A stretch of DNA of 64,000 nt, taken from Sphingobacteriales bacterium (GTDB lineage: Bacteria > Bacteroidota > Bacteroidia > Chitinophagales > CAIOSU01). The position numbers and the translations under genes are program-made. The DNA is taken from contig JAIXUD010000009.1 in NCBI GenBank assembly GCA_027483645.1, positions 667,831 to 731,830 of the forward strand, given 5' to 3'. The number at the start of each line of letters is the position of its first letter. Positions within the stretch are counted from its first letter, which is position 1. Of this stretch, positions 10,046 to 17,706 are shown piece by piece. The notes under the pieces were generated by a model. The model worked only from the letters and a program-made list of their open reading frames with translations. It had not been told where the DNA came from and ran no database searches.

Positions 10046-10158
10046 AAAACTAATCAACTAGAAGGTAATTATCCGCAAATGTTATGCATGATAGCATACA
10101 CGCTGTCATTATCAGCTACGAAAATGTGTAAAAAAGAAGGAGAGGCATTGGTTAATGA

Positions 10159-10258
10159 CCATTAATCTTCGTGGCAGGGGATTGCCACAGGCCATTGTAG
10201 AGCAATGCTCAGCCTCAAAATCATGTAGGCCTTCGCAATGACGTTCGTTTTTATTGGT
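10159..10258. repeat. Dispersed ~90-nt repeat, copy 1
   Basis: It begins TCTTCGTGGCAGGGGATTGC, continues with a GTGGCA/TGCCAC hairpin and ends TAGGCCTTCGCAATGACG. A near-identical copy lies at 60466-60553 and a diverged one at about 21907-22016. No ORF is shared, so it behaves as a non-coding repeat. Together with the flanking heptad arrays it fills the 302-base gap 10011-10312. Confidence 0.65.
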
Positions 10259-10278
10259 TTTGTTTGTTTTTTGAAGCA

Positions 10279-10313
10279 TCCATGGTCTATCGTCCTTGGT
10301 CCATCGTCCAAAC
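10279..10313. repeat. Heptad array, GGACCAT family
   Basis: Five 7-nt units in register: TCCATGG, TCTATCG, TCCTTGG, TCCATCG, TCCAAAC. It ends at the stop codon of rimM. Confidence 0.65.
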
Positions 10314-10834
10314 TATATACTCAACAAGCCTTCCGGAATAATCATCTTGATGCTCTTGGCTTTGTGGTCAACGGATTGCACTAGCTCATCGGCCAGGGGC
10401 AAGAGGACTTCGCGGCCACGGTAAGTTATTTGGGCCAAATCGTGTGCGGGCATGGGCTCTATGCTTTCGATAGTGCCCACAAACTCGCCAGTCTCGGAGA
10501 ATAGCATATAGCCTACTGCAAAATCGTAGGCGCTTTCTTGGATATCGGTAAAGAAGTATTCCTTCACCTTATCATCTTGCATATAGATGGCCTTGCCCGG
10601 CAACAGGGCGGCTTCCTCGGGGTTGTTCAATTCCTCCAGTTTCAGCAAATACTGGTCGTCGCCAGTGCCGTTCAGTTCTTCGGGAAAGTAAGGGAGGTTT
10701 TTGGCTTCGGTACCAATCAGCAAGGGTGGTAAATCATCCACCCATAAAGCAGTAAGAGGATAGCTGAAAGTAATTTTCAACCATCCTCTTATACCGTGTA
10801 CTTTATGTACTTTGCCAACCTGAATGAGTTCCAT
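10313..10834 (-). CDS. rimM: Ribosome maturation factor RimM
   Basis: RimM, 173 residues, helps assemble the head of the 30S subunit by binding ribosomal protein S19. The N-terminal barrel carries VGKVHKVHGIRGWLKI and the PRC-like C-terminal barrel carries the AHDLAQITYRGREVLLPLADE segment. The length is normal. It follows rpsP by 32 nt on the same strand, the usual rpsP-rimM pairing, and is most likely driven by the rpsP promoter. Confidence 0.95.
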   Translation of the reverse strand: MELIQVGKVHKVHGIRGWLKITFSYPLTALWVDDLPPLLIGTEAKNLPYFPEELNGTGDDQYLLKLEELNNPEEAALLPGKAIYMQDDKVKEYFFTDIQESAYDFAVGYMLFSETGEFVGTIESIEPMPAHDLAQITYRGREVLLPLADELVQSVDHKAKSIKMIIPEGLLSI

Positions 10835-10866
10835 TCAAAGGTTTTTATTGAGGCAAAAAATAAATA

Positions 10867-11517
10867 TTATGCTTTCTCTTCGCCTTCTTCGGCAGCAGGA
10901 GCTTCTTCAGCGGCAGGGGCCTCTTCGGCCGCAGGCGCTTCAGCAACTTCGTTGGCTTCTTCAGTAGATGCAGTCTCAGCAGCAACTACGTCTTCGCTAA
11001 CCTCTTCAGTAGCTTCTTCTTCGGCAGGGGCGTTGGCAGCCTCAGCTTCGGCAGCAGCTGCAGCAGCGGCAGCTTGTGCATCAGCAGCAGCTTTGGCACG
11101 TTTCCCAGCTTCTTCTGCGTCGCGTTTTTTGCGGGCGTCTTCTTTAGCTTTTGTTACGTTCTCAACCGCACCACTTACTTTGCCTTCGTGGCTCTGTAGG
11201 TATTCGGCATGCAACTGCTCTACTTGCTCCTCAGTAAGGGCACCTTTGTTAAGGCCGCGTACCAAGTGTTTTTTGTAAAGCACGCCTTTGTAAGAAAGGA
11301 TGGCACGTACAGTATCCGTAGGTTCGGCACCGTTGTTCAACCATGAAAGGGCTTTGTCGCCGTCCAAAACGATTTTGGCAGGAACGGTAGTAGGGTCATA
11401 AGAACCTAGGCGCTCAATAAAACGACCATCGCGTGGTGATTTGCTATCAGCAGCAACGATAAAATAGTACGGGCGTTGTTTACGTCCGTGACGTTGTAAT
11501 CTCAACTTAACCGGCAT
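10867..11517 (-). CDS. rpsP: 30S ribosomal protein S16 with long Ala/Glu tail
   Basis: S16 core is in the first ~80 residues (MPVKLRLQRHGRKQRPYYFI, SPRDGRFIERLGSYDP). At 216 residues it is more than twice the common bacterial length (~80-90). The excess is a charged helix-like segment and a low-complexity Ala/Glu tail from about residue 130 with repeats of APAAEE before the end GEEKA. Tailed S16 is known in Bacteroidota; its role is unknown. A near-ideal promoter lies upstream (11586-11616). Confidence 0.95.
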   Translation of the reverse strand: MPVKLRLQRHGRKQRPYYFIVAADSKSPRDGRFIERLGSYDPTTVPAKIVLDGDKALSWLNNGAEPTDTVRAILSYKGVLYKKHLVRGLNKGALTEEQVEQLHAEYLQSHEGKVSGAVENVTKAKEDARKKRDAEEAGKRAKAAADAQAAAAAAAAEAEAANAPAEEEATEEVSEDVVAAETASTEEANEVAEAPAAEEAPAAEEAPAAEEGEEKA

Positions 11518-11950
11518 TGGTTACTTGTTTTTAATTGAATTAAAAGATGTATGGTATGCCTTCCCATTAATAAATAATGGGAGCGCAAAGATACGCAGAT
11601 ATTATTGAAAAGCAAACCGATCTAGACACAAGATTTAAGTCACAAGAAATGTTGTTCCGAATTTTTCACGAGGGACCTTCGCGCCGTTAAATGCTGAAGT
11701 TAATTCTCTTTTTGATCCTTTAATTTCTTCTAGTAAAATGGTTGAGTACTTTATCGCAAATGTCCATCTCCAACGCCCGAAAGTCTCTCTTGAAAAACAT
11801 AGGATGACACGCTATTTTAGGTTCACCTAAACTGTCGTATATCTACCATCTTCGCTTTTCCATCGTAATTTGTACATTGTGCATCGTACATCAATTGCAC
11901 AACAATCAATAAACTCCTATATTGTTTGTTGGAACACCGCTAAACCCTAT
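11518..11950. other. Gap between rpsP and DoxX gene
   Basis: This 433-base gap holds the rpsP promoter (11586-11616), a degenerate period-7 run at 11624-11651 (AGACACA, AGATTTA, AGTCACA, AGAAATG), and a partial copy (TTTTTCACGAGGGACCTTCG, around 11664-11683) of the inverted repeat at 55434-55593. The rest (11690-11950) shows nothing I can assign. An upstream in-frame start for DoxX at 11870 is not supported. Confidence 0.5.
11586..11616 (-). promoter_or_regulatory. Bacteroidota-type promoter of rpsP-rimM
   Basis: Read leftwards: TTTG (11613-11616), a 19-nt spacer, then TATCTTTG (11586-11593). This matches the Bacteroidota housekeeping consensus TTTG ... TAnnTTTG. The rpsP start codon is about 70 nt downstream. 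Confidence 0.75.
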
Positions 11951-12343
11951 ATGAACCACCTTCTTCCCCTTTTGGCGCGCCTGCTGATGGTGCCGATATT
12001 TGTAAATGCCGCTTTTAGCAAAATCAATGACCCTATTAATACCGCCAAGTACATGCGCGAGGCAGGTATCGGCTTTGCAACCGAACTGTTTCTATATGGA
12101 GCCATAACTTTCCTTTTGTTAGGCAGCTTATCGTTGTTACTAGGGCTTAAAACAAGAGTAGGCATATTCTTGCTGCTGTTTTTCTTGGTACCTACTACAT
12201 TGCTGTACCACTGGGATTTTTCTGGCCCGGAGGCAATGGGAGCATTGTTTTCCAACGCTGCCATTATCGGCGGTCTGATAGCCTTGCTAGCTTATGGGCC
12301 TGGAGGCATCAGTATAGATGCCAAGCTTAATAAAGTGAGGTAA
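11951..12343 (+). CDS. DoxX family membrane protein
   Basis: The protein has 130 residues from the ATG at 11951 (MNHLLPLLARLLMVPIFVNA). Four hydrophobic helices and the segment FSKINDPINTAKYM fit the DoxX family of small inner-membrane proteins, some of which act in redox or quinol-linked processes. The reading frame is open back to 11870, but that extension is not DoxX-like and lies among repeat-like DNA, so the internal start is preferred. It is 32 nt upstream of an SDR gene, with a heptad array between them. Confidence 0.85.
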   Translation: MNHLLPLLARLLMVPIFVNAAFSKINDPINTAKYMREAGIGFATELFLYGAITFLLLGSLSLLLGLKTRVGIFLLLFFLVPTTLLYHWDFSGPEAMGALFSNAAIIGGLIALLAYGPGGISIDAKLNKVR

Positions 12344-12375
12344 CTAATTAACCAATAACCAGTTAACAAATAACC
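12344..12375. repeat. Heptad array, TTAACCA family
   Basis: TAATTAA followed by units TTAACCA, ATAACCA, GTTAACA, AATAACC in 7-nt register. It fills the whole gap between the DoxX stop and the SDR start. Confidence 0.6.
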
Positions 12376-13164
12376 ATGTTCAGCGATAAGGTAGTGTGGG
12401 TTACGGGCGCCTCTTCGGGTATTGGCGAAGCTTTGGCCTTGGAGTTTGCCAAACAAGGAGCCAGTGTAATCATCTCTGCTCGGCGCGACGTGGAGTTGCT
12501 ACGTGTACAACAAGCCTGCCCAGACCCGGGTAAAGTAAAACCATTGCCACTAGACCTAGCCATACAAGGCAACTTCACCGAACTTACCCAACAAGCCATT
12601 GCCTTCTTTGGGCACATCGATATCATGGTTCACAATGCCGGCATAAGCCAGCGCTCGCTAGCAAAAGACACCGCTGTAGAGGTGGACCGCAAGCTGATGG
12701 AAGTAAACTACCTAGGCACGGTGGCGCTTACTAAAGCTTTGCTACCACATTTCCTTAGCCGCAAGGCGGGGCAATTTGTGGTGATAACCAGTTTGGTGGG
12801 CATCATCGGCTCGCCGATGCGGTCGGGTTATGCAGCCAGCAAACATGCGCTGCATGGCTTTTTCGATAGTTTTAGGGCTGAGCTGGTGAAAGATCATATT
12901 GATGTAACCCTTATCTGCCCAGGCTATGTAACAACCGGGGTATCACTTAATGCCCTTACCGGTAACGGTACGCCACAAAATAGCATGGACGAGGCCACCG
13001 CCAACGGCCTAAGCCCTGTCGAGGCAGCCAAGCAAATGCTAACCGCTATACACAACAAAAAACTAGAGGTGTACGTAGGAAAAAAGGAAGTGTATGCTAT
13101 TTATCTCAAGCGGTTCTTCCCAAGCATATTTGCGAAGATTTTGGCCAAAGCAAAAGTAACATGA
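12376..13164 (+). CDS. Short-chain dehydrogenase/reductase
   Basis: A classical SDR of 262 residues. The NAD(P)-binding TGASSGIG motif is at residues 10-17, HNAG lies near residue 90, and the catalytic S139, Y152 and K156 (YAASK) are in place. The C-terminal region resembles DHRS7-type membrane-associated SDRs (VTLICPGYVTTGVSLNAL). The substrate is unknown. It is probably cotranscribed with DoxX. Confidence 0.92.
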   Translation: MFSDKVVWVTGASSGIGEALALEFAKQGASVIISARRDVELLRVQQACPDPGKVKPLPLDLAIQGNFTELTQQAIAFFGHIDIMVHNAGISQRSLAKDTAVEVDRKLMEVNYLGTVALTKALLPHFLSRKAGQFVVITSLVGIIGSPMRSGYAASKHALHGFFDSFRAELVKDHIDVTLICPGYVTTGVSLNALTGNGTPQNSMDEATANGLSPVEAAKQMLTAIHNKKLEVYVGKKEVYAIYLKRFFPSIFAKILAKAKVT

Positions 13165-13287
13165 TGACCCTAGTTTTTGCGAGTTAATTTTGACTAAAAA
13201 TGCATAATTTAACAACATAGCGATACAACCTAAACAGTTAATGTAAAGTCTGATAAACAAAGCGTGTTTTGTGTGAAACATAAAGAG

Positions 13288-13374
13288 CACTAAGAAACAA
13301 ACCACTAAGAACACTAAGTCTTTATTTCCTTCGTGACCTTTGTGAAATTTGCCTTCGCGCCCTTAGTGTTAAAA
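13288..13374. repeat. Inverted pair of ~8-nt-spaced repeat arms
   Basis: The left arm (13288-13319) repeats CACTAAGA at irregular spacing. The right arm (13330-13374) repeats CCTTCGTG / CCTTTGTG / CCTTCGCG / CCTTAGTG and ends in the reverse complement of the left word. Such CTTCGTG/CCTTTGTG words are common between genes in several phyla. It sits between the SDR and desaturase-like genes. Confidence 0.5.
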
Positions 13375-13408
13375 CACACCACCAATAACCTCCTCAACCC
13401 ATTGCCCC

Positions 13409-14638
13409 ATGAATCCTCTGTATATTTTGCTGGCCATCCCTTTCTTCTTCCTGCTTATGGGCGTTGAAATGCTGATTGGTCGCCTTCGGAATAAAAAATG
13501 GTATCGTTTCAACGACTCTATTACCAACCTTAACATTGGCATTGGGCAGCAAGCATTCAACATTTCATTCAAAGCTGTATTGATTGGTGCATACATCTTT
13601 ATACAAGAGAACTGGGCGTTTACTTACATAGGCCCATCGGTTTGGTCATTTTTAGCCTGCTTGGTGCTATTCGATTTCTTCTTTTATTGGGCACACCGCT
13701 GGAGCCACGAAATCAATTTCTTTTGGGCAGCACACGTGGTACACCACAGCAGCGAAGAGTACAACCTATCGGTAGCGTTGCGCCAAAGCTGGTTCCATAA
13801 CTTGATTGCCTTCTTTATCTTCTTGCCCATCCCCTTTTTCGGCTTCGACCCTAAACCGTTTTTTGCCGCAGCGGCGGTGCAAACCCTCTACCAGTTTTGG
13901 ATACATACCAAGGCCGTAGGCAAATTCCCAAAGTGGTTTGAGTATATATTCAATACCCCATCTCACCACCGGGTGCACCACGGTGTTAACCCTAAATACA
14001 TCGATAAAAACCATGCGGGTATGTTTATGATTTGGGACCGCTTGTTTGGCACCTTTCAAGCTGAAGAAGAAGAGCCTACATATGGTATTACCACCCAACT
14101 AAAAAGCTGGAACCCTGCTTGGGCAAACTTCCACTACTATGCCGAGATGTTTCAATCTGCCAAGCGCATGACGAGCTGGAAAGACAAGTTCCGAGTGATA
14201 TTTGCACGCCCGGGTTGGTTGCCAGCGGAGTTGGGCGGTACGCAACCCATCCCCGAAGTGAAATCCGATTACAAACCATTTGATACGCCGGCCAACAAGG
14301 GCCTCAACTGGTATGTGGCCATGCAATTTGTTACCATCGCTGCGGGGTTGGTAGCGTTCATGTACTTTTTCGATCACATTAGCCCTTTCTACAGGGTGGC
14401 ATTCTTAGGTCTTATCATCATTTCGGGCATGATTTGCGGTGCCATTTTTGAGAGCAAGCGCTGGGTAATAGTTGCCGAATATATGCGGCTGGCCCTAGTG
14501 GTTTTGAGCCTCAATACCTTCTATTATTTCCAGTACATCGATTGGTTTACCGTTATGTTAGTATCATCCCTCACGGCATTGCTACTTTTCGTAGCGTGGT
14601 TTACCATTAGCTGGCGCCGCTGGCTACCTACGGTTTAA
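13409..14638 (+). CDS. Sterol desaturase/fatty acid hydroxylase family protein
   Basis: An integral membrane di-iron oxygenase-like protein of 409 residues. The histidine clusters HRWSH (~residue 95), HVVHHS (~112) and HHRVHHG (~190-196) form the expected metal site. Family enzymes hydroxylate or desaturate lipids; the substrate is unknown. Beyond the ~280-residue catalytic region is a C-terminal extension with about four predicted membrane helices (~295-405), which many family members lack. Confidence 0.88.
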   Translation: MNPLYILLAIPFFFLLMGVEMLIGRLRNKKWYRFNDSITNLNIGIGQQAFNISFKAVLIGAYIFIQENWAFTYIGPSVWSFLACLVLFDFFFYWAHRWSHEINFFWAAHVVHHSSEEYNLSVALRQSWFHNLIAFFIFLPIPFFGFDPKPFFAAAAVQTLYQFWIHTKAVGKFPKWFEYIFNTPSHHRVHHGVNPKYIDKNHAGMFMIWDRLFGTFQAEEEEPTYGITTQLKSWNPAWANFHYYAEMFQSAKRMTSWKDKFRVIFARPGWLPAELGGTQPIPEVKSDYKPFDTPANKGLNWYVAMQFVTIAAGLVAFMYFFDHISPFYRVAFLGLIIISGMICGAIFESKRWVIVAEYMRLALVVLSLNTFYYFQYIDWFTVMLVSSLTALLLFVAWFTISWRRWLPTV

Positions 14639-14694
14639 ACATAAAATTTACAACTAAGCGTTTATACCTAATACCTCATACACTTTAGGTTTAT

Positions 14695-14727
14695 TTTGGT
14701 TTTGGGCCTGTTGAGCTTTTATTTTCG
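14695..14727 (+). promoter_or_regulatory. Possible cspA promoter
   Basis: TTTG (14695-14698), a 21-nt spacer, then TATTTTCG (14720-14727), one mismatch from TAnnTTTG. It would give a leader of about 50 nt ahead of the cold-shock gene, where cold-shock mRNAs often carry regulatory structure. Confidence 0.35.
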
Positions 14728-14784
14728 AGGCAATAATTATTACCTTTATGGTCATTACATTACCAAAAAGCTAATTTAATTGCA

Positions 14785-14976
14785 ATGAAAACTGGAACAG
14801 TAAAATTTTTCAATGAATCCAAAGGTTTCGGGTTCATCGTTGATGATGAGACACAAAAAGAAGTATTTGTACACATCTCTGGCTTGGTTGACAAAATTAA
14901 CCAAGGCGACAAAGTAACCTACGACGTAACAGAAGGCCGCAAAGGCCCTAACGCTATCGAAGTTCGCGTGGCCTAA
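14785..14976 (+). CDS. cspA: Cold-shock protein
   Basis: A single cold-shock domain of 63 residues, an RNA/ssDNA chaperone of the cytoplasm. RNP1 (KGFGFI, residues ~13-18) and RNP2 (VFVHI, ~28-32) are intact, and GTVKFFNESKGFGFI is the usual N-terminus. It is monocistronic, with a strong hairpin terminator at 15008-15033. Several csp paralogues are usual, so the symbol is a family label. Confidence 0.95.
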   Translation: MKTGTVKFFNESKGFGFIVDDETQKEVFVHISGLVDKINQGDKVTYDVTEGRKGPNAIEVRVA

Positions 14977-15007
14977 GAGAACCACTGATGCCATCATTTT
15001 TTATCTC

Positions 15008-15033
15008 AACTCCTGCCCTACTCGGCAGGAGTT
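15008..15033 (+). terminator. Intrinsic terminator after the cold-shock gene
   Basis: The stem AACTCCTGCC / GGCAGGAGTT is followed by GTTGTTTT, 31 nt after the stop codon. Confidence 0.8.
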
Positions 15034-15082
15034 GTTGTTTTATGGCTTTGGGTACTTTCAAAAACTTACAATAAGCCTTTGC

Positions 15083-16159
15083 CTACTGCTGTGTTTTGAT
15101 AACCGCCGAAGTATCCACCCCCTCCAACACCTCTATATTAATACCATCGCTAAGGCCGGTTTTTATCACACGTTTCTCAAACTTTTGTGGGGTGGTTTCT
15201 ACTTCTACATAAGTGGTGTCGTTGGCCATTACCAAGTCGCGCTCAAGCAGGGCCAGCACGCTGTCGCGCTTCTCCAAAATAATATCGGCATTGCTGCTCA
15301 TACCCGCACGTATAAAAACATCCTCGGGTTGGGTCATGGCGGCTTTTATCTCGAATTTAATAGTACCCTGGTCGGTTACACCCTTGGGACTAATGTATTC
15401 CAACGTGGCATCAAAAGTACGACCCTCAATGGCGCCAATGGTAATGCGCAAAGGCATACCTACCTTAATCTTACCTACTTCGCTTTCGTCAATGTTGCCT
15501 TTAAAAATCAGGTCGCTCATATCGGCAATAATGGCCACGGTGGTACCCTCGTTAAAGTTGTTGCTCTGTATTACCTGTGTGCCAACCTTTACGGGCACAT
15601 CCAGCACCATACCATCAACGGTAGCCAGCACTATGGTGGTGGTTTGCTTGCTGCGGCTGCTGATGCCTTCCTTAATCAATTGCACGGTATTGAGCGCATT
15701 CTCATAATCCTCCCTGCTCTGTTCATATTGAAACAGAAACTGCTGAAACTCTACATCAGATATAGCTTTGGCTTCGTACAGCTTTTTGCGCCTGTCGTAT
15801 TCTAGCTTGGCTTGCTCCATGGCAATGCGTGCTTTATTTACGGTCGATTCGGCGTTGCTGAGATTTACGTCATCGGGTATGATTTTAATGCGGGCAATCT
15901 TCTGGCCTTTCTTTACTTTTTGGCCAGCCTCCACAAACAGCTCATCGATGATACCGCTTATCTGGGGTTTCAGCGTTACCTCGCGCCGCGGCTCTACCGA
16001 GCCATTGGCAACGGTTTTAACTATAATATCGGTTTTGTACGGCTTGGAAGTTTCATACACCACCGGGTCTTGCTGGCTTTTGCTAAACAGGTAGTAACCC
16101 ACGTAGCCAAACATGCCCAATAGCAGCAGAACAAAGAAAATGACCAGTATTCGTTTCAT
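15083..16159 (-). CDS. MacA/HlyD-type periplasmic adaptor subunit
   Basis: A 358-residue membrane-fusion protein. It has an N-terminal membrane anchor (~4-27), then VTLKPQISGIIDELFVEAGQ (half of the biotinyl-lipoyl-like domain), an alpha-helical hairpin (~90-170), the second lipoyl half and a beta-barrel (GMPLRITIGAIEGRTFDATL). It would link the two inner-membrane permeases encoded upstream to an outer-membrane channel. The order is permease, permease, adaptor, all read leftwards. No TolC or ATPase gene is adjacent. Confidence 0.9.
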   Translation of the reverse strand: MKRILVIFFVLLLLGMFGYVGYYLFSKSQQDPVVYETSKPYKTDIIVKTVANGSVEPRREVTLKPQISGIIDELFVEAGQKVKKGQKIARIKIIPDDVNLSNAESTVNKARIAMEQAKLEYDRRKKLYEAKAISDVEFQQFLFQYEQSREDYENALNTVQLIKEGISSRSKQTTTIVLATVDGMVLDVPVKVGTQVIQSNNFNEGTTVAIIADMSDLIFKGNIDESEVGKIKVGMPLRITIGAIEGRTFDATLEYISPKGVTDQGTIKFEIKAAMTQPEDVFIRAGMSSNADIILEKRDSVLALLERDLVMANDTTYVEVETTPQKFEKRVIKTGLSDGINIEVLEGVDTSAVIKTQQ

Positions 16160-16168
16160 ATTTTTTAT

Positions 16169-16203
16169 TAGGAATTAGTAAGTAGGAATTAGGAACTAGA
16201 AAT
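16169..16203. repeat. Heptad array, TAGGAAT family
   Basis: Five units in perfect 7-nt register: TAGGAAT, TAGTAAG, TAGGAAT, TAGGAAC, TAGAAAT. It starts 9 nt from the adaptor start codon and pairs with the inverted array at 16281-16308. Confidence 0.7.
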
Positions 16204-16280
16204 TCGTTTTATGAATAATAAAATCATTATTAGGGTACCTTGAATCGAGAATAAAGTAAGGAGGTTAAGCTTAGAAAGAT

Positions 16281-16308
16281 CTAATTCCTAATTTCTATTT
16301 CCTGCCTC
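16281..16308. repeat. Heptad array, inverted TAGGAAT family
   Basis: Units CTAATTC, CTAATTT, CTATTTC, CTGCCTC in 7-nt register. It ends 4 nt before the stop codon of the permease gene and is the inverted partner of 16169-16203. Confidence 0.65.
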
Positions 16309-16312
16309 CAAA

Positions 16313-17578
16313 TCACTCCGTCCTCAGCGCCGTTATCGGGTCTATCCTTACTGCTCGCCGCGCGGGGTACCACCCTGCCAACGTACCTATAACCACCAAC
16401 ACGATAATAGAAAATATGGCCGTGCCCGAGTCAATCTCTGGCCGGCGGAAAAGGCTAGGATCACCATCGTCACTGGCTACGGGCACCCCCACCACATAAT
16501 CGGTAATGCTAATTAAAATTACCCCCACCGCTAAGCCCAGGCAACCCGATAGTAACGTAAGCAGAATCGACTCGCTCACTATCATGCCCAATATATTGCT
16601 AGGTGTTGCCCCCATCGCTTTGCGGATGCCAATCTCTTTGGTTCGCTCGGCCACCGAAATAAGCATAATGTTCATCACCCCAATGCCGCCCGCTATAAGC
16701 GTGCCCGTGCCCAGCACCAATATCACAAAATCGATACCTAGAAACAGGTTGCCAAACTTTGCCGCCTCCGATGCGGCATTGAAAGAACCCACAGCGCGCA
16801 AATCATCGGGGTGAATACTGTGCCGCCCCAGTAGTATCTTCTTTACTTTCATTTCCACCGCGTCAGGGTCGTAGCCAGGTTTTACGGATAGGGCAAACCA
16901 GCCGACATTTTCTCCCCAGTTAAACACCCGTTGAAAAGTGGTAAAAGGTATAAATAAGGTTCGTTGCTCCTCAATGGCTTCATTACCCTGCTTCATGGTT
17001 TTAAAGGTGCCCACCACTTTAAAAAATACGCCCTGCACCTTAATGTACGAACCCAATATCTCCTCATCGGGGGTATACAATTCTTCAACCAGCTTCTGCC
17101 CTATTACACAGACTTTTCTACGTTCGCTAACATCTAAATCATTTAGAAAGCGGCCTTGCTCAATGTCGAACTTCTGTATGTGAATGTAATCGGGGTAATC
17201 ACCACAAACGGTATAGTTGCCCATCTTTACGTTACGACCAACGCTATTCTCTTCGCCGTAACCGCCCAATTGAGCACGTGGGCAGACGTACTTCAACTCA
17301 GGCACCTGCTCTTTAATCGCTGTAATATCATCATTCTTAAAATTATAAACCCTACCTGGCCGAAACCCTTTATGCGGCATAGTAGTCTTCTGAGACCATA
17401 CGAACATGCAATTCATATCAAACCCATCGAACATGGCATGAATACCGTTCTGCAAGCCATTACCACCGCCCACCATTAGCACCAGCATGCATATACCCCA
17501 AAATACGCCCATAGAAGTAAGGAGCGTACGCAAGGGATTGCGTGCCATGGTACTTAATATTTCGAGCCATTTATCCAT
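16313..17578 (-). CDS. MacB-like ABC transporter permease (second)
   Basis: A 421-residue permease of the MacB/FtsX type: a first membrane helix (~20-42), a large periplasmic MacB_PCD domain (~50-270), and three C-terminal helices of the FtsX domain with the conserved GIRKAMGATPSNILGMIVSE coupling-helix region. It ends with YPARRAVRIDPITALRTE. The protein has no ATP-binding domain, unlike E. coli MacB, so it needs a separate ATPase. It is paralogous to the neighbouring permease; together they probably form a heterodimer. Confidence 0.92.
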   Translation of the reverse strand: MDKWLEILSTMARNPLRTLLTSMGVFWGICMLVLMVGGGNGLQNGIHAMFDGFDMNCMFVWSQKTTMPHKGFRPGRVYNFKNDDITAIKEQVPELKYVCPRAQLGGYGEENSVGRNVKMGNYTVCGDYPDYIHIQKFDIEQGRFLNDLDVSERRKVCVIGQKLVEELYTPDEEILGSYIKVQGVFFKVVGTFKTMKQGNEAIEEQRTLFIPFTTFQRVFNWGENVGWFALSVKPGYDPDAVEMKVKKILLGRHSIHPDDLRAVGSFNAASEAAKFGNLFLGIDFVILVLGTGTLIAGGIGVMNIMLISVAERTKEIGIRKAMGATPSNILGMIVSESILLTLLSGCLGLAVGVILISITDYVVGVPVASDDGDPSLFRRPEIDSGTAIFSIIVLVVIGTLAGWYPARRAVRIDPITALRTE

Positions 17579-17584
17579 TTTTTG

Positions 17585-17619
17585 AGGAAATAGGAGTTAG
17601 GAAACAGAAATTAGGTTTC
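17585..17619. repeat. Heptad array, TAGGAAT family
   Basis: Units AGGAAAT, AGGAGTT, AGGAAAC, AGAAATT, AGGTTTC in 7-nt register. It starts 6 nt from a permease start codon and pairs with the inverted array at 17672-17706. Confidence 0.65.
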
Positions 17620-17671
17620 TGATAAGACGCATGCGTTTCATTTCTATTAAGCTTTTCAATTTTCATTTTTT

Positions 17672-17706
17672 CTAGTTACTAATTCCTCTTGCCTAATTCC
17701 TCCCTT
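17672..17706. repeat. Heptad array, inverted TAGGAAT family
   Basis: Units CTAGTTA, CTAATTC, CTCTTGC, CTAATTC, CTCCCTT in 7-nt register. It runs into the stop codon of the upstream permease. Confidence 0.65.

Noticed and set aside
10796..11278. 160-codon Ala/Ser-rich frame opposite rpsP
   Set aside because: It is the antisense image of the repetitive Ala/Glu tail of S16.
15032..15805. 257-codon frame opposite the adaptor gene
   Set aside because: Antisense to a clear HlyD-type protein; no recognisable domain.
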